This document shows, in pieces, positions 16,460-24,724 of a DNA stretch of 64,000 nucleotides. The notes beneath the pieces are model-generated. The model was not told where the DNA came from. It worked only from the letters and a program-made list of their open reading frames with translations, and searched no databases. This DNA comes from Paenibacillus macerans. Its GTDB lineage: Bacteria; Bacillota; Bacilli; Paenibacillales; Paenibacillaceae. The stretch is from contig NZ_UGSI01000001.1 in NCBI RefSeq assembly GCF_900454495.1, forward strand, positions 186,001 to 250,000. Reading direction: 5' to 3'. The position numbers and the translations under genes were made by a program. The first letter of the stretch is position 1; each line of letters opens with the position of its first letter.

Positions 16460-17005
16460 CATATTGAATTTGCAAATGAATCGATTGGATTCGATGAAGG
16501 GAACCAGTACGCTGCGAGTTTGTTCCCCAGAGAGTTGGCGGCCTGCTGAAAGCCAACGTTCAAAGCGCAGTCGGAATATCCTCCCGGAGAAGCAAAACTG
16601 AATTTCCAACATAAGGAAAGATCAAAAGCCGATATTTTGACTTTTTTGTAAGATGGGTGTTCAAAATCGCGGCTTTTCAGCACCGAGAAGGTTGGATGAA
16701 GCTGAGGACCGAGGAGCGGAGCGTACGTTTTGGGTACGTGAGCACCGGAAGGCCCGGCTGAGTTCAAGATTCGACGTCGAATCGGCATCTCGATCAGCTT
16801 CGTGATCAAAAGCCGATATTTTGACTTCCTTAGCAATGGAAAGAGTAAGTTTTGCCGGCTGTCGGCCGTTATACCGGCCCCATATGAAGCGTATGGGATC
16901 AAGGTGTCATGCTTTTTTCGGGCGGCGTAACGTCCGGCGGAAAATGCATGAAACAAGGGTGGTAACGCGAGCCAGGTCTCGTCCCTTAGGGACGGGGCTT
17001 TTTTT
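16460..17005 (+). promoter_or_regulatory. Ile T-box leader of ileS, enlarged by a repeat insertion
   Basis: Stem I features are seen at about 16495-16590: AGTA, AGAGAG, the distal TGCTGAAAGCCAAC arm, and GGAAT followed by the candidate Ile specifier ATC at 16578-16580. The T-box AGGGTGGTAACGCG is at 16956-16969. The competing terminator CTCGTCCC/GGGACGGGG with seven Ts is at 16978-17005. Uncharged tRNA-Ile would stabilise the antiterminator and allow ileS expression. The leader is about 550 nt, nearly double the usual size, because the 167-bp repeat lies between stem I and the T-box. A further roughly 200 nt without recognisable features separates the terminator from ileS. Confidence 0.88.
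16659..16825. repeat. 167-bp MITE-like repeat (copy A) inside the ileS leader
   Basis: It matches the repeat at 34181-34347 in reversed orientation, over the same 167-bp length. Both copies start GTTCAAAA (here) or end TTTTTGAAC (there) and share the core CGGAGCGTACGTTTTGGGTA. A 24-bp copy of its right end (GATCAAAAGCCG...) also stands alone at 16620-16643, directly upstream, giving a flanking direct repeat. No open reading frame of its own is seen. Confidence 0.8.
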
Positions 17006-17202
17006 GTTTGGCTTTAGGCAAAAATCGGCTTGACGAAAAGGTGCCGCAAGGTGAGTTGATCTGGCGACTCCGTTTTTGCGGAAATCGCGGCCCTCGCAAC
17101 CGTTAAAATTCCGCCCCTCCTTGCCGCCACTATTCAAGCTCCGGCTTTGGCTTTGAGCTTTGAGCCTGTTGGTTTCCATGAATGAATGAAAGGAAGAGAA
17201 GT

Positions 17203-20200
17203 ATGAAAAAAGTGGATGTCAAGGAAAACGCCCGTGCGCGCGATCTGCGCATTCTGGACAAATGGAAACGGGAGAATACGTTCAAGCGCAGCATCGAAAA
17301 ACGCGCGGGACGCCCCAACTATGTATTTTTTGAAGGACCGCCGACCGCCAACGGCATGCCCCATATCGGGCACGTACTCGGGCGCGTAATCAAGGATTTC
17401 GTCGGCCGCTACCAGACGATGAAAGGCTACCGCGTCGTCCGCAAGGCGGGCTGGGATACGCACGGCCTGCCGGTCGAACTCGGCGTGGAGAAGGAGCTGG
17501 GCATTTCCGGCAAACAGGAAATCGAAAAATACGGCATCGAAGCATTCATCAAAAAATGCAAGGACAGCGTATTCGGCTATGAAAAGCAGTGGCGCGAGTT
17601 TACCGAAGCGATCGCTTACTGGGTCGACCTCGACGATCCGTACGTCACCCTGAACAACAGCTACATCGAAAGCGTCTGGAACATCCTGGCGACGATCCAC
17701 GACAAAGGGCTGCTGTACAAGGGGCACCGCGTCAGCCCGTATTGCCCTTGCTGCCAGACGTCGCTGAGTTCGCACGAAGTGGCCCAAGGCTACGAGGACG
17801 TCAAGGACCTTAGCGCCACCGCCAAATTCAAGCTGGACGACACCGGCGAATATGTGCTGGCCTGGACGACTACGCCTTGGACGCTGCCGGCCCACGTCGC
17901 CCTGGCGATGAACCCGGATATGGAATACGCCCGGGTGCAGCAGGAAGACGGCGTTTATATCGTGGCCAAAAACCTCGTGGAAAAAGTAATGAAAGGCGAC
18001 TTCACCGTACTGTCGACGCACAAAGGCGCGGAATTCATCGGCAAAACGTACACGCCGCCGTTCAACTACATCAAAGCCGATAAAATTAATGTGATCGTCG
18101 GCGCTTCGTTCGTAACCGACGCCAGCGGTACGGGGATCGTGCACATGGCTCCGGCCCACGGCGAAGACGACTACCGCACATGCCGCGAGAACGGCATCAG
18201 CTTCGTCAGCGTCGTTAACGGCCAAGGCCGCTACACGGACGCCGTCAGCGATTTTGCCGGCCGCTTTGTGAAGGATTGCGACCTTGATATCGTCAAAACG
18301 CTGTCGGAAAAAGGCCTCCTGTACAGCAAAGAAAAATACGAGCACAGCTATCCGTTCTGCTGGCGCTGTAAGTCGCCGCTGCTCTATTACGCGATGGAGA
18401 GCTGGTTTATCGAAACGACGGCCGTGAAAGACCAACTGATCGCCAACAACAATTCGGTCGAGTGGTTTCCGGGCCATGTACGCGAAGGCCGGTTCGGGAA
18501 ATTCCTCGAGGACCTCGTCGATTGGAACATCAGCCGCAACCGGTATTGGGGGACCCCGCTGAACGTTTGGGTTTGCCCGGACTGCGGCGGGCAGTTTGCG
18601 CCGCACAGCCTGGCCGAGCTGCGCGAACATGCAGTGGGTCACGTCAGCGAAGACCTGGAGCTGCACAAGCCGTACGTGGACGAAGTCAAGGTACGCTGCC
18701 CGCACTGCGAGGGCGGAGTCATGGAGCGGACGAGCGAAGTGATCGACGTCTGGTTCGACAGCGGCTCAATGCCGTTTGCCCAGCACCATTATCCGTTCGA
18801 AAACGAACAGACCTTTGCCGAGCAGTTCCCGGCGGACATGATTTGCGAAGGGATCGACCAGACGCGCGGTTGGTTTTACAGCCTGCTGGCCGTGTCTACG
18901 CTGTTTACGGGCAAAGCGCCGTATAAAGCGGTGATCGCTACCGGTCACGTGCTGGACGAAAACGGGCAAAAGATGTCCAAGTCGAAAGGCAATGTCATCG
19001 ACCCGTGGGACATCATTAATGAATTCGGCACCGACGCGTTCCGCTGGGCGCTGCTATCCGACAGCGCGCCTTGGAACAGCAAACGCTTCTCCAAAGGCAT
19101 CGTCGCCGAAGCGAAATCGAAGGTGGTCGATACGCTCGTCAACACCCATGCCTTCCTGACACTATACGCGGGCATCGACGGCTACAAGCCGGAGGAGCAT
19201 CCGCTGCGGCCATCGACGAACAAGCTGGACCGCTGGATTTTATCGCGGCTGAACAGTCTGATCCTCGTCGTCGACAAGGCCCTTCCGGTGAACGATTTCG
19301 TGAACGCCGCCCAGGCGATCGAAGGGTTTATCGACGAGTTGAGCAACTGGTATATCCGCCGTTCGCGCGACCGTTTCTGGGGAAGCGGCCTTGGCGAAGA
19401 CAAATTATCGGCTTATCAAACGCTTACCGGCGTGCTCCTGACGTTGTCCAAGCTGATCGCGCCGTTTGCCCCGATGCTGGCCGAAGACATTTTCACGAAC
19501 CTCGGCGGCGGGGACAGCGTTCATCTGGCCGACTTCCCGCAAGCGGATGAAAGCCTGATCGACCTCGCGCTGGAGAAGGACATGGAAAGCGCGCGGCAAA
19601 TCGTCGAGCTGGCCCGCAACGTGCGCAACGAGACGGGCATCAAAACGCGCCAGCCGTTGTCCGGTCTGATCGTGTCTATGGACCGCGACTTTGCCGTAGC
19701 GGACTACGAAGAAATCATCAAGGACGAGATCAACGTCAAGGCGATCGAAATCGAAACGAGCGACAGCGGGTTCGTCGATTTTACGCTGAAGCTGAACCTG
19801 AAGGTAGCCGGCAAGAAGTACGGCAAAAACGTCGGCTTCCTTCAGGGCTACCTGAAAGGATTGTCTGCGGACGAGACGCGGGCGATCGTGGACAACGGCC
19901 GGTTTACCGTGACTTCGCCGGAGGGCGAGGAATTGACCGTTGCCGCTGACGAACTGCTGATCGAAAAGCAGGCCAAGCCGGGTTTTGCGTCCGCTTCCGG
20001 TTACGGGATCACCGTGGCGCTGAATACGGACATCACGCCGGAGCTTGAGCAGGAAGGCTGGGTTCGCGAGGTGGTGCGCGCGGTTCAGGATACCCGCAAG
20101 AAGCTGGATCTTCCGATCGAAAAGAGAGTGCATCTTACGCTTGACGTCGATGACGAACTGAAAGCGGCGATTACGGCGTTTGAGAACGTGCTGCGCGAAA

Positions 20201-20298
20201 ACGTGCTGATCACGGACGTCGCCTTCGCCAAGCTGGACGAGTCGGCGGAGAAGGCTGACCTCGGAACCAAGACGATTTTAATCTCCATTCAAGCGTAA
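17203..20298 (+). CDS. ileS: Isoleucyl-tRNA synthetase, eukaryote-like (IleS2) type
   Basis: 1031 residues. The class I motifs are HIGH (residues 54-57, PHIGHVLGR) and KMSKS (about residue 590, QKMSKSKGNVIDPW). The editing (CP1) domain lies between them. The N-terminus, ENARARDLRILDKWKREN..., PNYVFFEGPPTANGMPHIGH and WREFTEAIAYWVDLDDPY are typical of the larger eukaryote-like IleRS clade. That clade includes the mupirocin-insensitive IleS2 enzymes and occurs as the housekeeping enzyme in some Bacillales (family knowledge). The ATG at 17203 has AAAGGAAG upstream; the frame extends to 17182. Expression is controlled by the T-box leader. Confidence 0.95.
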   Translation: MKKVDVKENARARDLRILDKWKRENTFKRSIEKRAGRPNYVFFEGPPTANGMPHIGHVLGRVIKDFVGRYQTMKGYRVVRKAGWDTHGLPVELGVEKELGISGKQEIEKYGIEAFIKKCKDSVFGYEKQWREFTEAIAYWVDLDDPYVTLNNSYIESVWNILATIHDKGLLYKGHRVSPYCPCCQTSLSSHEVAQGYEDVKDLSATAKFKLDDTGEYVLAWTTTPWTLPAHVALAMNPDMEYARVQQEDGVYIVAKNLVEKVMKGDFTVLSTHKGAEFIGKTYTPPFNYIKADKINVIVGASFVTDASGTGIVHMAPAHGEDDYRTCRENGISFVSVVNGQGRYTDAVSDFAGRFVKDCDLDIVKTLSEKGLLYSKEKYEHSYPFCWRCKSPLLYYAMESWFIETTAVKDQLIANNNSVEWFPGHVREGRFGKFLEDLVDWNISRNRYWGTPLNVWVCPDCGGQFAPHSLAELREHAVGHVSEDLELHKPYVDEVKVRCPHCEGGVMERTSEVIDVWFDSGSMPFAQHHYPFENEQTFAEQFPADMICEGIDQTRGWFYSLLAVSTLFTGKAPYKAVIATGHVLDENGQKMSKSKGNVIDPWDIINEFGTDAFRWALLSDSAPWNSKRFSKGIVAEAKSKVVDTLVNTHAFLTLYAGIDGYKPEEHPLRPSTNKLDRWILSRLNSLILVVDKALPVNDFVNAAQAIEGFIDELSNWYIRRSRDRFWGSGLGEDKLSAYQTLTGVLLTLSKLIAPFAPMLAEDIFTNLGGGDSVHLADFPQADESLIDLALEKDMESARQIVELARNVRNETGIKTRQPLSGLIVSMDRDFAVADYEEIIKDEINVKAIEIETSDSGFVDFTLKLNLKVAGKKYGKNVGFLQGYLKGLSADETRAIVDNGRFTVTSPEGEELTVAADELLIEKQAKPGFASASGYGITVALNTDITPELEQEGWVREVVRAVQDTRKKLDLPIEKRVHLTLDVDDELKAAITAFENVLRENVLITDVAFAKLDESAEKADLGTKTILISIQA

Positions 20299-20353
20299 TC
20301 TACGAAAACTGCATGGACCGCGCCAAGGACGGTCATACTAGAAGCAACCTAAA

Positions 20354-20410
20354 ACAAACGAGCCCAGATAGTCTTTCCTTTTGCAGCGAAAGGGAGACGG
20401 GCTCGTTTGT
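20354..20410. terminator. Long hairpin after ileS
   Basis: Perfect 12-bp arms ACAAACGAGCCC and GGGCTCGTTTGT enclose a 33-nt region with a partial inner CTTTCC/GGGAG pairing. The plus-strand T-run is weak (TTTGTAATTT). It is probably the ileS terminator, 55 bp after its stop. Confidence 0.55.
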
Positions 20411-20443
20411 AATTTAAATGCGAGTTCAAAGGATGGGGTAACG

Positions 20444-20794
20444 ATGTTGCGTCGCAAAACGGCAGCCGAGCCGCCGGCCGAAGAGTTTCCCAAGACCCCG
20501 GAAGAGCGGATAAATGCTGTATACCGCCTGACCCAGAACTGGACCAGAGAGTTGGAAAAATCGCGGATCACCGAATATACCCAGCTTTTAAACCGTCCCT
20601 GGCGCCTGATTTGGCTGAATCTGTTATCCGGTACGGCGAGGGGCGTCGGCATTGCGATCGGTTTTACTTTCTTCGCCGCAACGATTATTTACGTGCTTCA
20701 AGTTCTGGGCAAGCTGAATCTGCCGATCATCGGCGATTATATCGCGGACATTGTGCGGATCGTGCAAAGGCAGCTCGAGCTTAATACGTATTAG
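20444..20794 (+). CDS. Small membrane protein, DUF5665 family
   Basis: 116 residues from ATG preceded by GGATGGGG. The N-terminal half is soluble and charged. RPWRLIWLNLLSGTARGVGIAIGFTFFAATIIYVLQVLGKLNLPIIGDYIADIV contains an amphipathic stretch and one membrane segment. The LLSGTARGVG(I)AIG core resembles the DUF5665 proteins common in Bacillales, whose function is unknown. Its end overlaps the end of the convergent yteA-like gene by 14 bp. Confidence 0.75.
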   Translation: MLRRKTAAEPPAEEFPKTPEERINAVYRLTQNWTRELEKSRITEYTQLLNRPWRLIWLNLLSGTARGVGIAIGFTFFAATIIYVLQVLGKLNLPIIGDYIADIVRIVQRQLELNTY

Positions 20795-21518
20795 GTCCGG
20801 TTCCCAGGGAATCTTCGCTTTCCAGATGTTTGGTGGCACTCATATGTTTACGGTATACGCCGTTGCGGTAAAAACAAACGTTTTTCCCGTAAATGTCGGT
20901 GGCGACAAAAGATTCGTAAGGCTCCACGAACCCGTCAAGCTCGTTCGAGGCTTCAATTTCCATGTCATTGTAATCGTCGACTTCCGATTCATCGGCGAAT
21001 GCCGGGGTGTTGGAGGTGCCGAAGCTCTCCACGATCTGCCAGGCGTCTTCTCCGTCAAAACCGTTTTGATCGTCCCGTTCATCCAGACTGGTTCGTCCGA
21101 AAGGCGGAGACAAGAAAATCTCTTCAATCGGGCGCTTGGCCGAAACGAAGGTTTGCGGGCTGTGCTCCTTGCAGTACGCCGTTTCCGGAATCGCGCTGAG
21201 ACGATCGTAGCCGATCGGCTTTCCGCAGGTGGCGCAATAGCCGTAGCTTTCGTCCTCGATGCGCTGAAGCGCATCTTCGACCCGGGCGAGCTGCAGTTCA
21301 TGGTGTTCCGCCAGGGCGAGGTCCTTGCCCCGTTCGAACACTTCGGAGCCCAGGTCTCCGGGATGGTTGTCGATCGGGCTAAGTTCATTGGTATTGTACC
21401 GCATTGATTCATTCATTCCGTAATGGTCGTTTTCTTGAAGCCTTTCGCTGAGCGAGGCTTGTGCTTCTTTCAGTTTGGCGGAAAGTTCGGACAGTTGGGT
21501 TTTCGTTAGATACGACAT
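20781..21518 (-). CDS. yteA: YteA-like TraR/DksA zinc-finger protein
   Basis: 245 residues. An N-terminal coiled coil (TKTQLSELSAKLKEAQASLSERLQEN) is followed by DNHPGDLGSEVFERGKDLAL, typical of the YteA sporulation-related family. The zinc finger has Cys95, Cys98 and Cys116 and then His119, so C-x2-C-x17-C-x2-H instead of four cysteines. The C-terminal part is acidic and includes DIYGKNVCFYRNGVYRKHM. DksA-like proteins modulate RNA polymerase in other bacteria. Here the exact role is unknown; YteA is a sporulation-associated protein in relatives. The start has AAAGGAG upstream. Confidence 0.8.
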   Translation of the reverse strand: MSYLTKTQLSELSAKLKEAQASLSERLQENDHYGMNESMRYNTNELSPIDNHPGDLGSEVFERGKDLALAEHHELQLARVEDALQRIEDESYGYCATCGKPIGYDRLSAIPETAYCKEHSPQTFVSAKRPIEEIFLSPPFGRTSLDERDDQNGFDGEDAWQIVESFGTSNTPAFADESEVDDYNDMEIEASNELDGFVEPYESFVATDIYGKNVCFYRNGVYRKHMSATKHLESEDSLGTGPNTY

Positions 21519-21649
21519 GGGCGTTGCTCCTTTCTTTCCTGATCCTGGAACCGTTTTTTGAACGGTCTCATTTAGTGCGAGAACAACCTCTTATAGCGGT
21601 ATTTTGCGCAGAAGTAAGGCGAATTACCTAAGGAAAATCCTTTCGCGCA

Positions 21650-21679
21650 TGGACGGGCCAATTCCGGCTGTGCTACAAT
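21650..21679 (+). promoter_or_regulatory. Sigma-A promoter candidate for lspA-rluD
   Basis: TGGACG (21650-21655), 18 bp with an extended TGnTACAAT -10 (21671-21679). It lies about 75 bp before lspA. Confidence 0.5.
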
Positions 21680-21752
21680 ATACAAGGCTTACATGTGGAT
21701 AATCCTGCCGGTGTTGAACCGCTGGAAATGAAAAAACGAGGTGACTTACCGC

Positions 21753-22250
21753 GTGGTATACTTTCTGATTGCATTGATTGTTTTTCTGATTGACCAGGGC
21801 ACCAAATATTTGATTGCAACCGGTCTAACGATAGGAGAGCAAATCCCCGTCATCGGCAACTTTTTTCTGATTACCTCACACCGCAACCGCGGCGCGGCTT
21901 TTAGCATATTGCAGGATCAGCGCTGGTTTTTTGTCACGGTGACGGCCGTCGTCGTGGTCGGGATCATTTGGTATTTAATAAAAATAAAAAAACAGCGGAA
22001 CAAGCTGTTGCCCACGGCGCTGTCTCTGGTGCTTGGCGGAGCGGTCGGGAACTTTCTGGACCGGGTTGTCAGCGGCGAGGTCGTCGATTTTTTGCAGTTT
22101 AATTTCGGCTCCTACACGTTTCCGATCTTTAATGTTGCGGATTCCTGTATCGTGATCGGCGTTGCGCTGATCATTTTGGATTCGCTGCTGGAGATGCGCC
22201 GGGAAAAACAGACGTCCAGGGCCAACCATGAGCAAGAGGAGAAGGTATGA
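21753..22250 (+). CDS. lspA: Lipoprotein signal peptidase (signal peptidase II)
   Basis: 165 residues with four membrane segments. The catalytic aspartates are Asp103 in GGAVGNFLDRVVSGEVVDF and Asp130 in FPIFNVADSCI. The SHRNRGAAFSIL motif is present. The enzyme cleaves prolipoproteins after diacylglyceryl modification and is needed for the several lipoproteins encoded here (10108, 38593, 43469, 45382). The GTG at 21753 is chosen because GAGGTGA lies 8 bp upstream; the frame is open to 21741. The stop overlaps the rluD start (ATGA). Confidence 0.94.
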   Translation: MVYFLIALIVFLIDQGTKYLIATGLTIGEQIPVIGNFFLITSHRNRGAAFSILQDQRWFFVTVTAVVVVGIIWYLIKIKKQRNKLLPTALSLVLGGAVGNFLDRVVSGEVVDFLQFNFGSYTFPIFNVADSCIVIGVALIILDSLLEMRREKQTSRANHEQEEKV

Positions 22251-23194
22251 GTTTAGACAAGCTTTATGAAGAATCCGAGGACGGCACGCTCGAGTGGACG
22301 ATCGATTCTGCGGCCGCCAAGGAACGGATTGACAAATACGTTAAAGGACAGCTCGACGAGGAGGTTTCGCGAAGCCAAATTCAGCTGTGGATCGAAGCGG
22401 GGAATCTGGTCGTTAACGGAACTCCGGTCAAAGCGAACCATAAGCTGGCGGAGGGCGACCGCGTCGTGCTGACGATCCCCGAGCCGGAAGCGGTGGAAAT
22501 CGCTCCCGAGGACATTCCGCTCGATATTTACTACGAAGACAGCGATGTGATCGTCGTCAACAAAGCGCGCGGCATGGTCGTGCATCCGGCGCCGGGCCAT
22601 GCTTCCGGGACGCTCGTCAATGCGCTGCTGTTTCACTGCAAGGATTTGTCCGGCATCAACGGGGAACTGCGTCCCGGGATCGTGCACCGCATTGACAAAG
22701 ACACATCGGGGCTCATTATGGCGGCGAAAAACGATAAAGCCCACGCCTCTTTGGCGGAGCAGCTCAAAGCCCACTCGGTCACCCGTAAGTATTACGCCCT
22801 CGTACACGGCAATGTCAGCCATGACCAGGGGACGGTGGACGCGCCGATCGGCCGCGACCCGTACGACCGCAAAATGTATACGGTGATCGACCGGAACAGC
22901 AAATCGGCAGTAACACATTTTCAGGTGGTGGAGCGTTTTGGCGATTACACTCTGCTGGAACTTAAGCTGGAAACCGGACGCACCCATCAAATCCGCGTGC
23001 ACATGAAGTTCATCGGGCATCCGCTAGTGGGAGACCCACTGTACGGACGCAGCAAAGGCGTCAAAATGAACGGACAAGCGCTGCATGCAGCCGTTTTGGG
23101 CTTTGACCACCCGGCCGACGGGCGGTATTTGGAATTCAGCGCGCCGATTCCGGACGACATGGAGGATGTGCTTTTGTCGCTGCGAAACCGTTGA
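22247..23194 (+). CDS. rluD: Ribosomal large-subunit pseudouridine synthase, RluD/YlyB family
   Basis: 315 residues. The S4 RNA-binding domain spans about residues 25-80 (ERIDKYVKGQLDEEVSRSQIQLWIEAGNLVVNG). The catalytic domain has HRIDKDTSGL with the nucleophile Asp150, plus LLELKLETGRTHQIRVHM. The family isomerises uridines in 23S rRNA. It overlaps lspA by 4 bp, the conserved lspA-rluD(ylyB) pair that in Bacillus lies upstream of the pyr operon. The target uridines cannot be read from sequence. Confidence 0.92.
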   Translation: MSLDKLYEESEDGTLEWTIDSAAAKERIDKYVKGQLDEEVSRSQIQLWIEAGNLVVNGTPVKANHKLAEGDRVVLTIPEPEAVEIAPEDIPLDIYYEDSDVIVVNKARGMVVHPAPGHASGTLVNALLFHCKDLSGINGELRPGIVHRIDKDTSGLIMAAKNDKAHASLAEQLKAHSVTRKYYALVHGNVSHDQGTVDAPIGRDPYDRKMYTVIDRNSKSAVTHFQVVERFGDYTLLELKLETGRTHQIRVHMKFIGHPLVGDPLYGRSKGVKMNGQALHAAVLGFDHPADGRYLEFSAPIPDDMEDVLLSLRNR

Positions 23195-23265
23195 TTAATT
23201 CCCGGGAAATGTTCGTCTCCAGGAGACAGCTTGATCAAAAAGTACAAACGATCGGGTAATTAATC
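23193..23265. repeat. Inverted repeat downstream of rluD
   Basis: GATTAATTCCCG and CGGGTAATTAATC form an imperfect 12/13-bp pair 48 nt apart, enclosing a small TCTCCAGGAGA hairpin. There is no T-run; it may be an mRNA end or an operator region of dapL. Confidence 0.35.
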
Positions 23266-23341
23266 CATTCTCTATTCCGCCGTCTTCCCTCATATTTAAA
23301 AGGTAGATTTTTTTAAAGAATATGAAGGGGATGGACGGTAA

Positions 23342-24595
23342 ATGAGTACGGCGAATGGACAAGAAACTTACATTCAGCAGATATTTGCGGACCGGATCGG
23401 CGGAGCGAATTACGGTAAAGATACCGCTATTTATAAATTCGAGAAAATTAAACGCGCCAAAGCGGCGGCCAAAAAAGATTTTCCCGACATTGAGCTAATC
23501 GACATGGGCGTCGGCGAACCCGACGATATGGCCGATCCCGGCATCGTGGCCAAGCTTGCGGAAGAAGCGGCCAAACGGGAAAACCGCGGCTATGCGGACA
23601 ACGGGATTGCGGAATTCAAGGAAGCTGCGGCGAAATATTTAGGCGATGTGTTCGGCGTGGAAAGCATCGATCCAGTTACGGAGGTTGTGCATTCGATCGG
23701 CTCCAAGCCGGCGATCGCGATGCTGCCTTCCTGCTTTATCAACCCGGGGGATATTACGATTATGACGGTCCCGGGCTATCCGATCATCGGTACGCATACC
23801 AAATATTTAGGCGGCGAAGTGTATACGGTGCCTTTGACCGAAGAAAACCACTTCCTGCCGAACCTGGATGCGATTCCGGAAGAGGTCGCCCGCAAGGCGA
23901 AGCTGTTGTATTTGAACTACCCGAACAACCCGACCGGAGCGAGCGCAACGCCGGAATTTTTCGCCAAAGTGGTGGAATGGGCGAAGAAATATCATGTGGT
24001 CGTCGTGCATGACGCTCCGTACGCAGCCTTAACATATGACGGACTTAAGCCGCTCAGCTTCCTGTCCGTGCCTGGCGCTAAGGACGTAGGTGTGGAACTG
24101 CACTCCTTGTCCAAGTCGTACAACATGACGGGTTGGAGAATCGGGTTTGTCGCCGGCAATCCGCTGGTCGTCAAAGCGTTCAGCGACGTGAAGGACAACA
24201 ACGATTCCGGGCAGTTTATCGCCATTCAAAAGGCGGCAGCCTACGGTTTGGCGCATCCGGAAATCACCGAGAAAATCGCCGCGAAGTATTCGCGCCGCCA
24301 CGAGCTGTTGGTGAACGCGCTGAATGAGCTGGGCTTCAATGCGAAGAAGCCGCAGGGATCCTTTTTCCTGTACGTGCAGGCGCCGAAGGGTGTGGAAGGC
24401 GGTCCGACGTTTGCGACGGCGGAAGACTTCTCGCAATTTTTGATCCGCGAGAAATTGATTTCGACCGTGCCTTGGGACGACGCCGGTCACTACATCCGTT
24501 TCTCCGTGACGTTTATAGCCGACGGCGAAGAGGAAGAGCGGCGTGTGATTTCGGAAATCAAACGCCGCTTGGGCGATTTGAAGTTTATTTTTTAA
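23342..24595 (+). CDS. dapL: LL-diaminopimelate aminotransferase
   Basis: 417 residues, a class I/II PLP aminotransferase of the DapL length. DapL converts tetrahydrodipicolinate and glutamate directly to LL-diaminopimelate for lysine and peptidoglycan. FADRIGGANYGKDTAIYKFEKIKRAK, IDMGVGEPDDMADPGIVAKLAEEAAKRENRGYADNGI and LNYPNNPTGA are typical. The PLP lysine is Lys258 in HSLSKSYNMTGWRIGF. Start ATG with GAAGGGGATGG upstream; an intrinsic terminator follows. A related aminotransferase of other specificity cannot be excluded. Confidence 0.82.
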   Translation: MSTANGQETYIQQIFADRIGGANYGKDTAIYKFEKIKRAKAAAKKDFPDIELIDMGVGEPDDMADPGIVAKLAEEAAKRENRGYADNGIAEFKEAAAKYLGDVFGVESIDPVTEVVHSIGSKPAIAMLPSCFINPGDITIMTVPGYPIIGTHTKYLGGEVYTVPLTEENHFLPNLDAIPEEVARKAKLLYLNYPNNPTGASATPEFFAKVVEWAKKYHVVVVHDAPYAALTYDGLKPLSFLSVPGAKDVGVELHSLSKSYNMTGWRIGFVAGNPLVVKAFSDVKDNNDSGQFIAIQKAAAYGLAHPEITEKIAAKYSRRHELLVNALNELGFNAKKPQGSFFLYVQAPKGVEGGPTFATAEDFSQFLIREKLISTVPWDDAGHYIRFSVTFIADGEEEERRVISEIKRRLGDLKFIF

Positions 24596-24611
24596 CTGCA
24601 TGTGTTGCATG

Positions 24612-24646
24612 GGCTGGCCAAGAAATGTTCTTGGCCGGCCTTTTTT
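24612..24646 (+). terminator. Intrinsic terminator after dapL
   Basis: GGCTGGCCAAGAA and TTCTTGGCCGGCC (one G-U) with a 3-nt loop and six Ts. Confidence 0.9.
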
Positions 24647-24698
24647 AATATCTAGAATTTGTAAAGTTTCAAACGCTTATTTGCCAATTTCATGCTGG

Positions 24699-24724
24699 GA
24701 AAGTTGAGTTATAACTCAACTTTC
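24699..24724. repeat. 26-bp perfect palindrome at the left end of IS copy 2
   Basis: GAAAGTTGAGTTA and its exact reverse complement TAACTCAACTTTC are fused. The right half is the left terminal repeat of the element. The left half is an outward-facing copy of the same terminus, as if two element ends abut. Confidence 0.7.
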
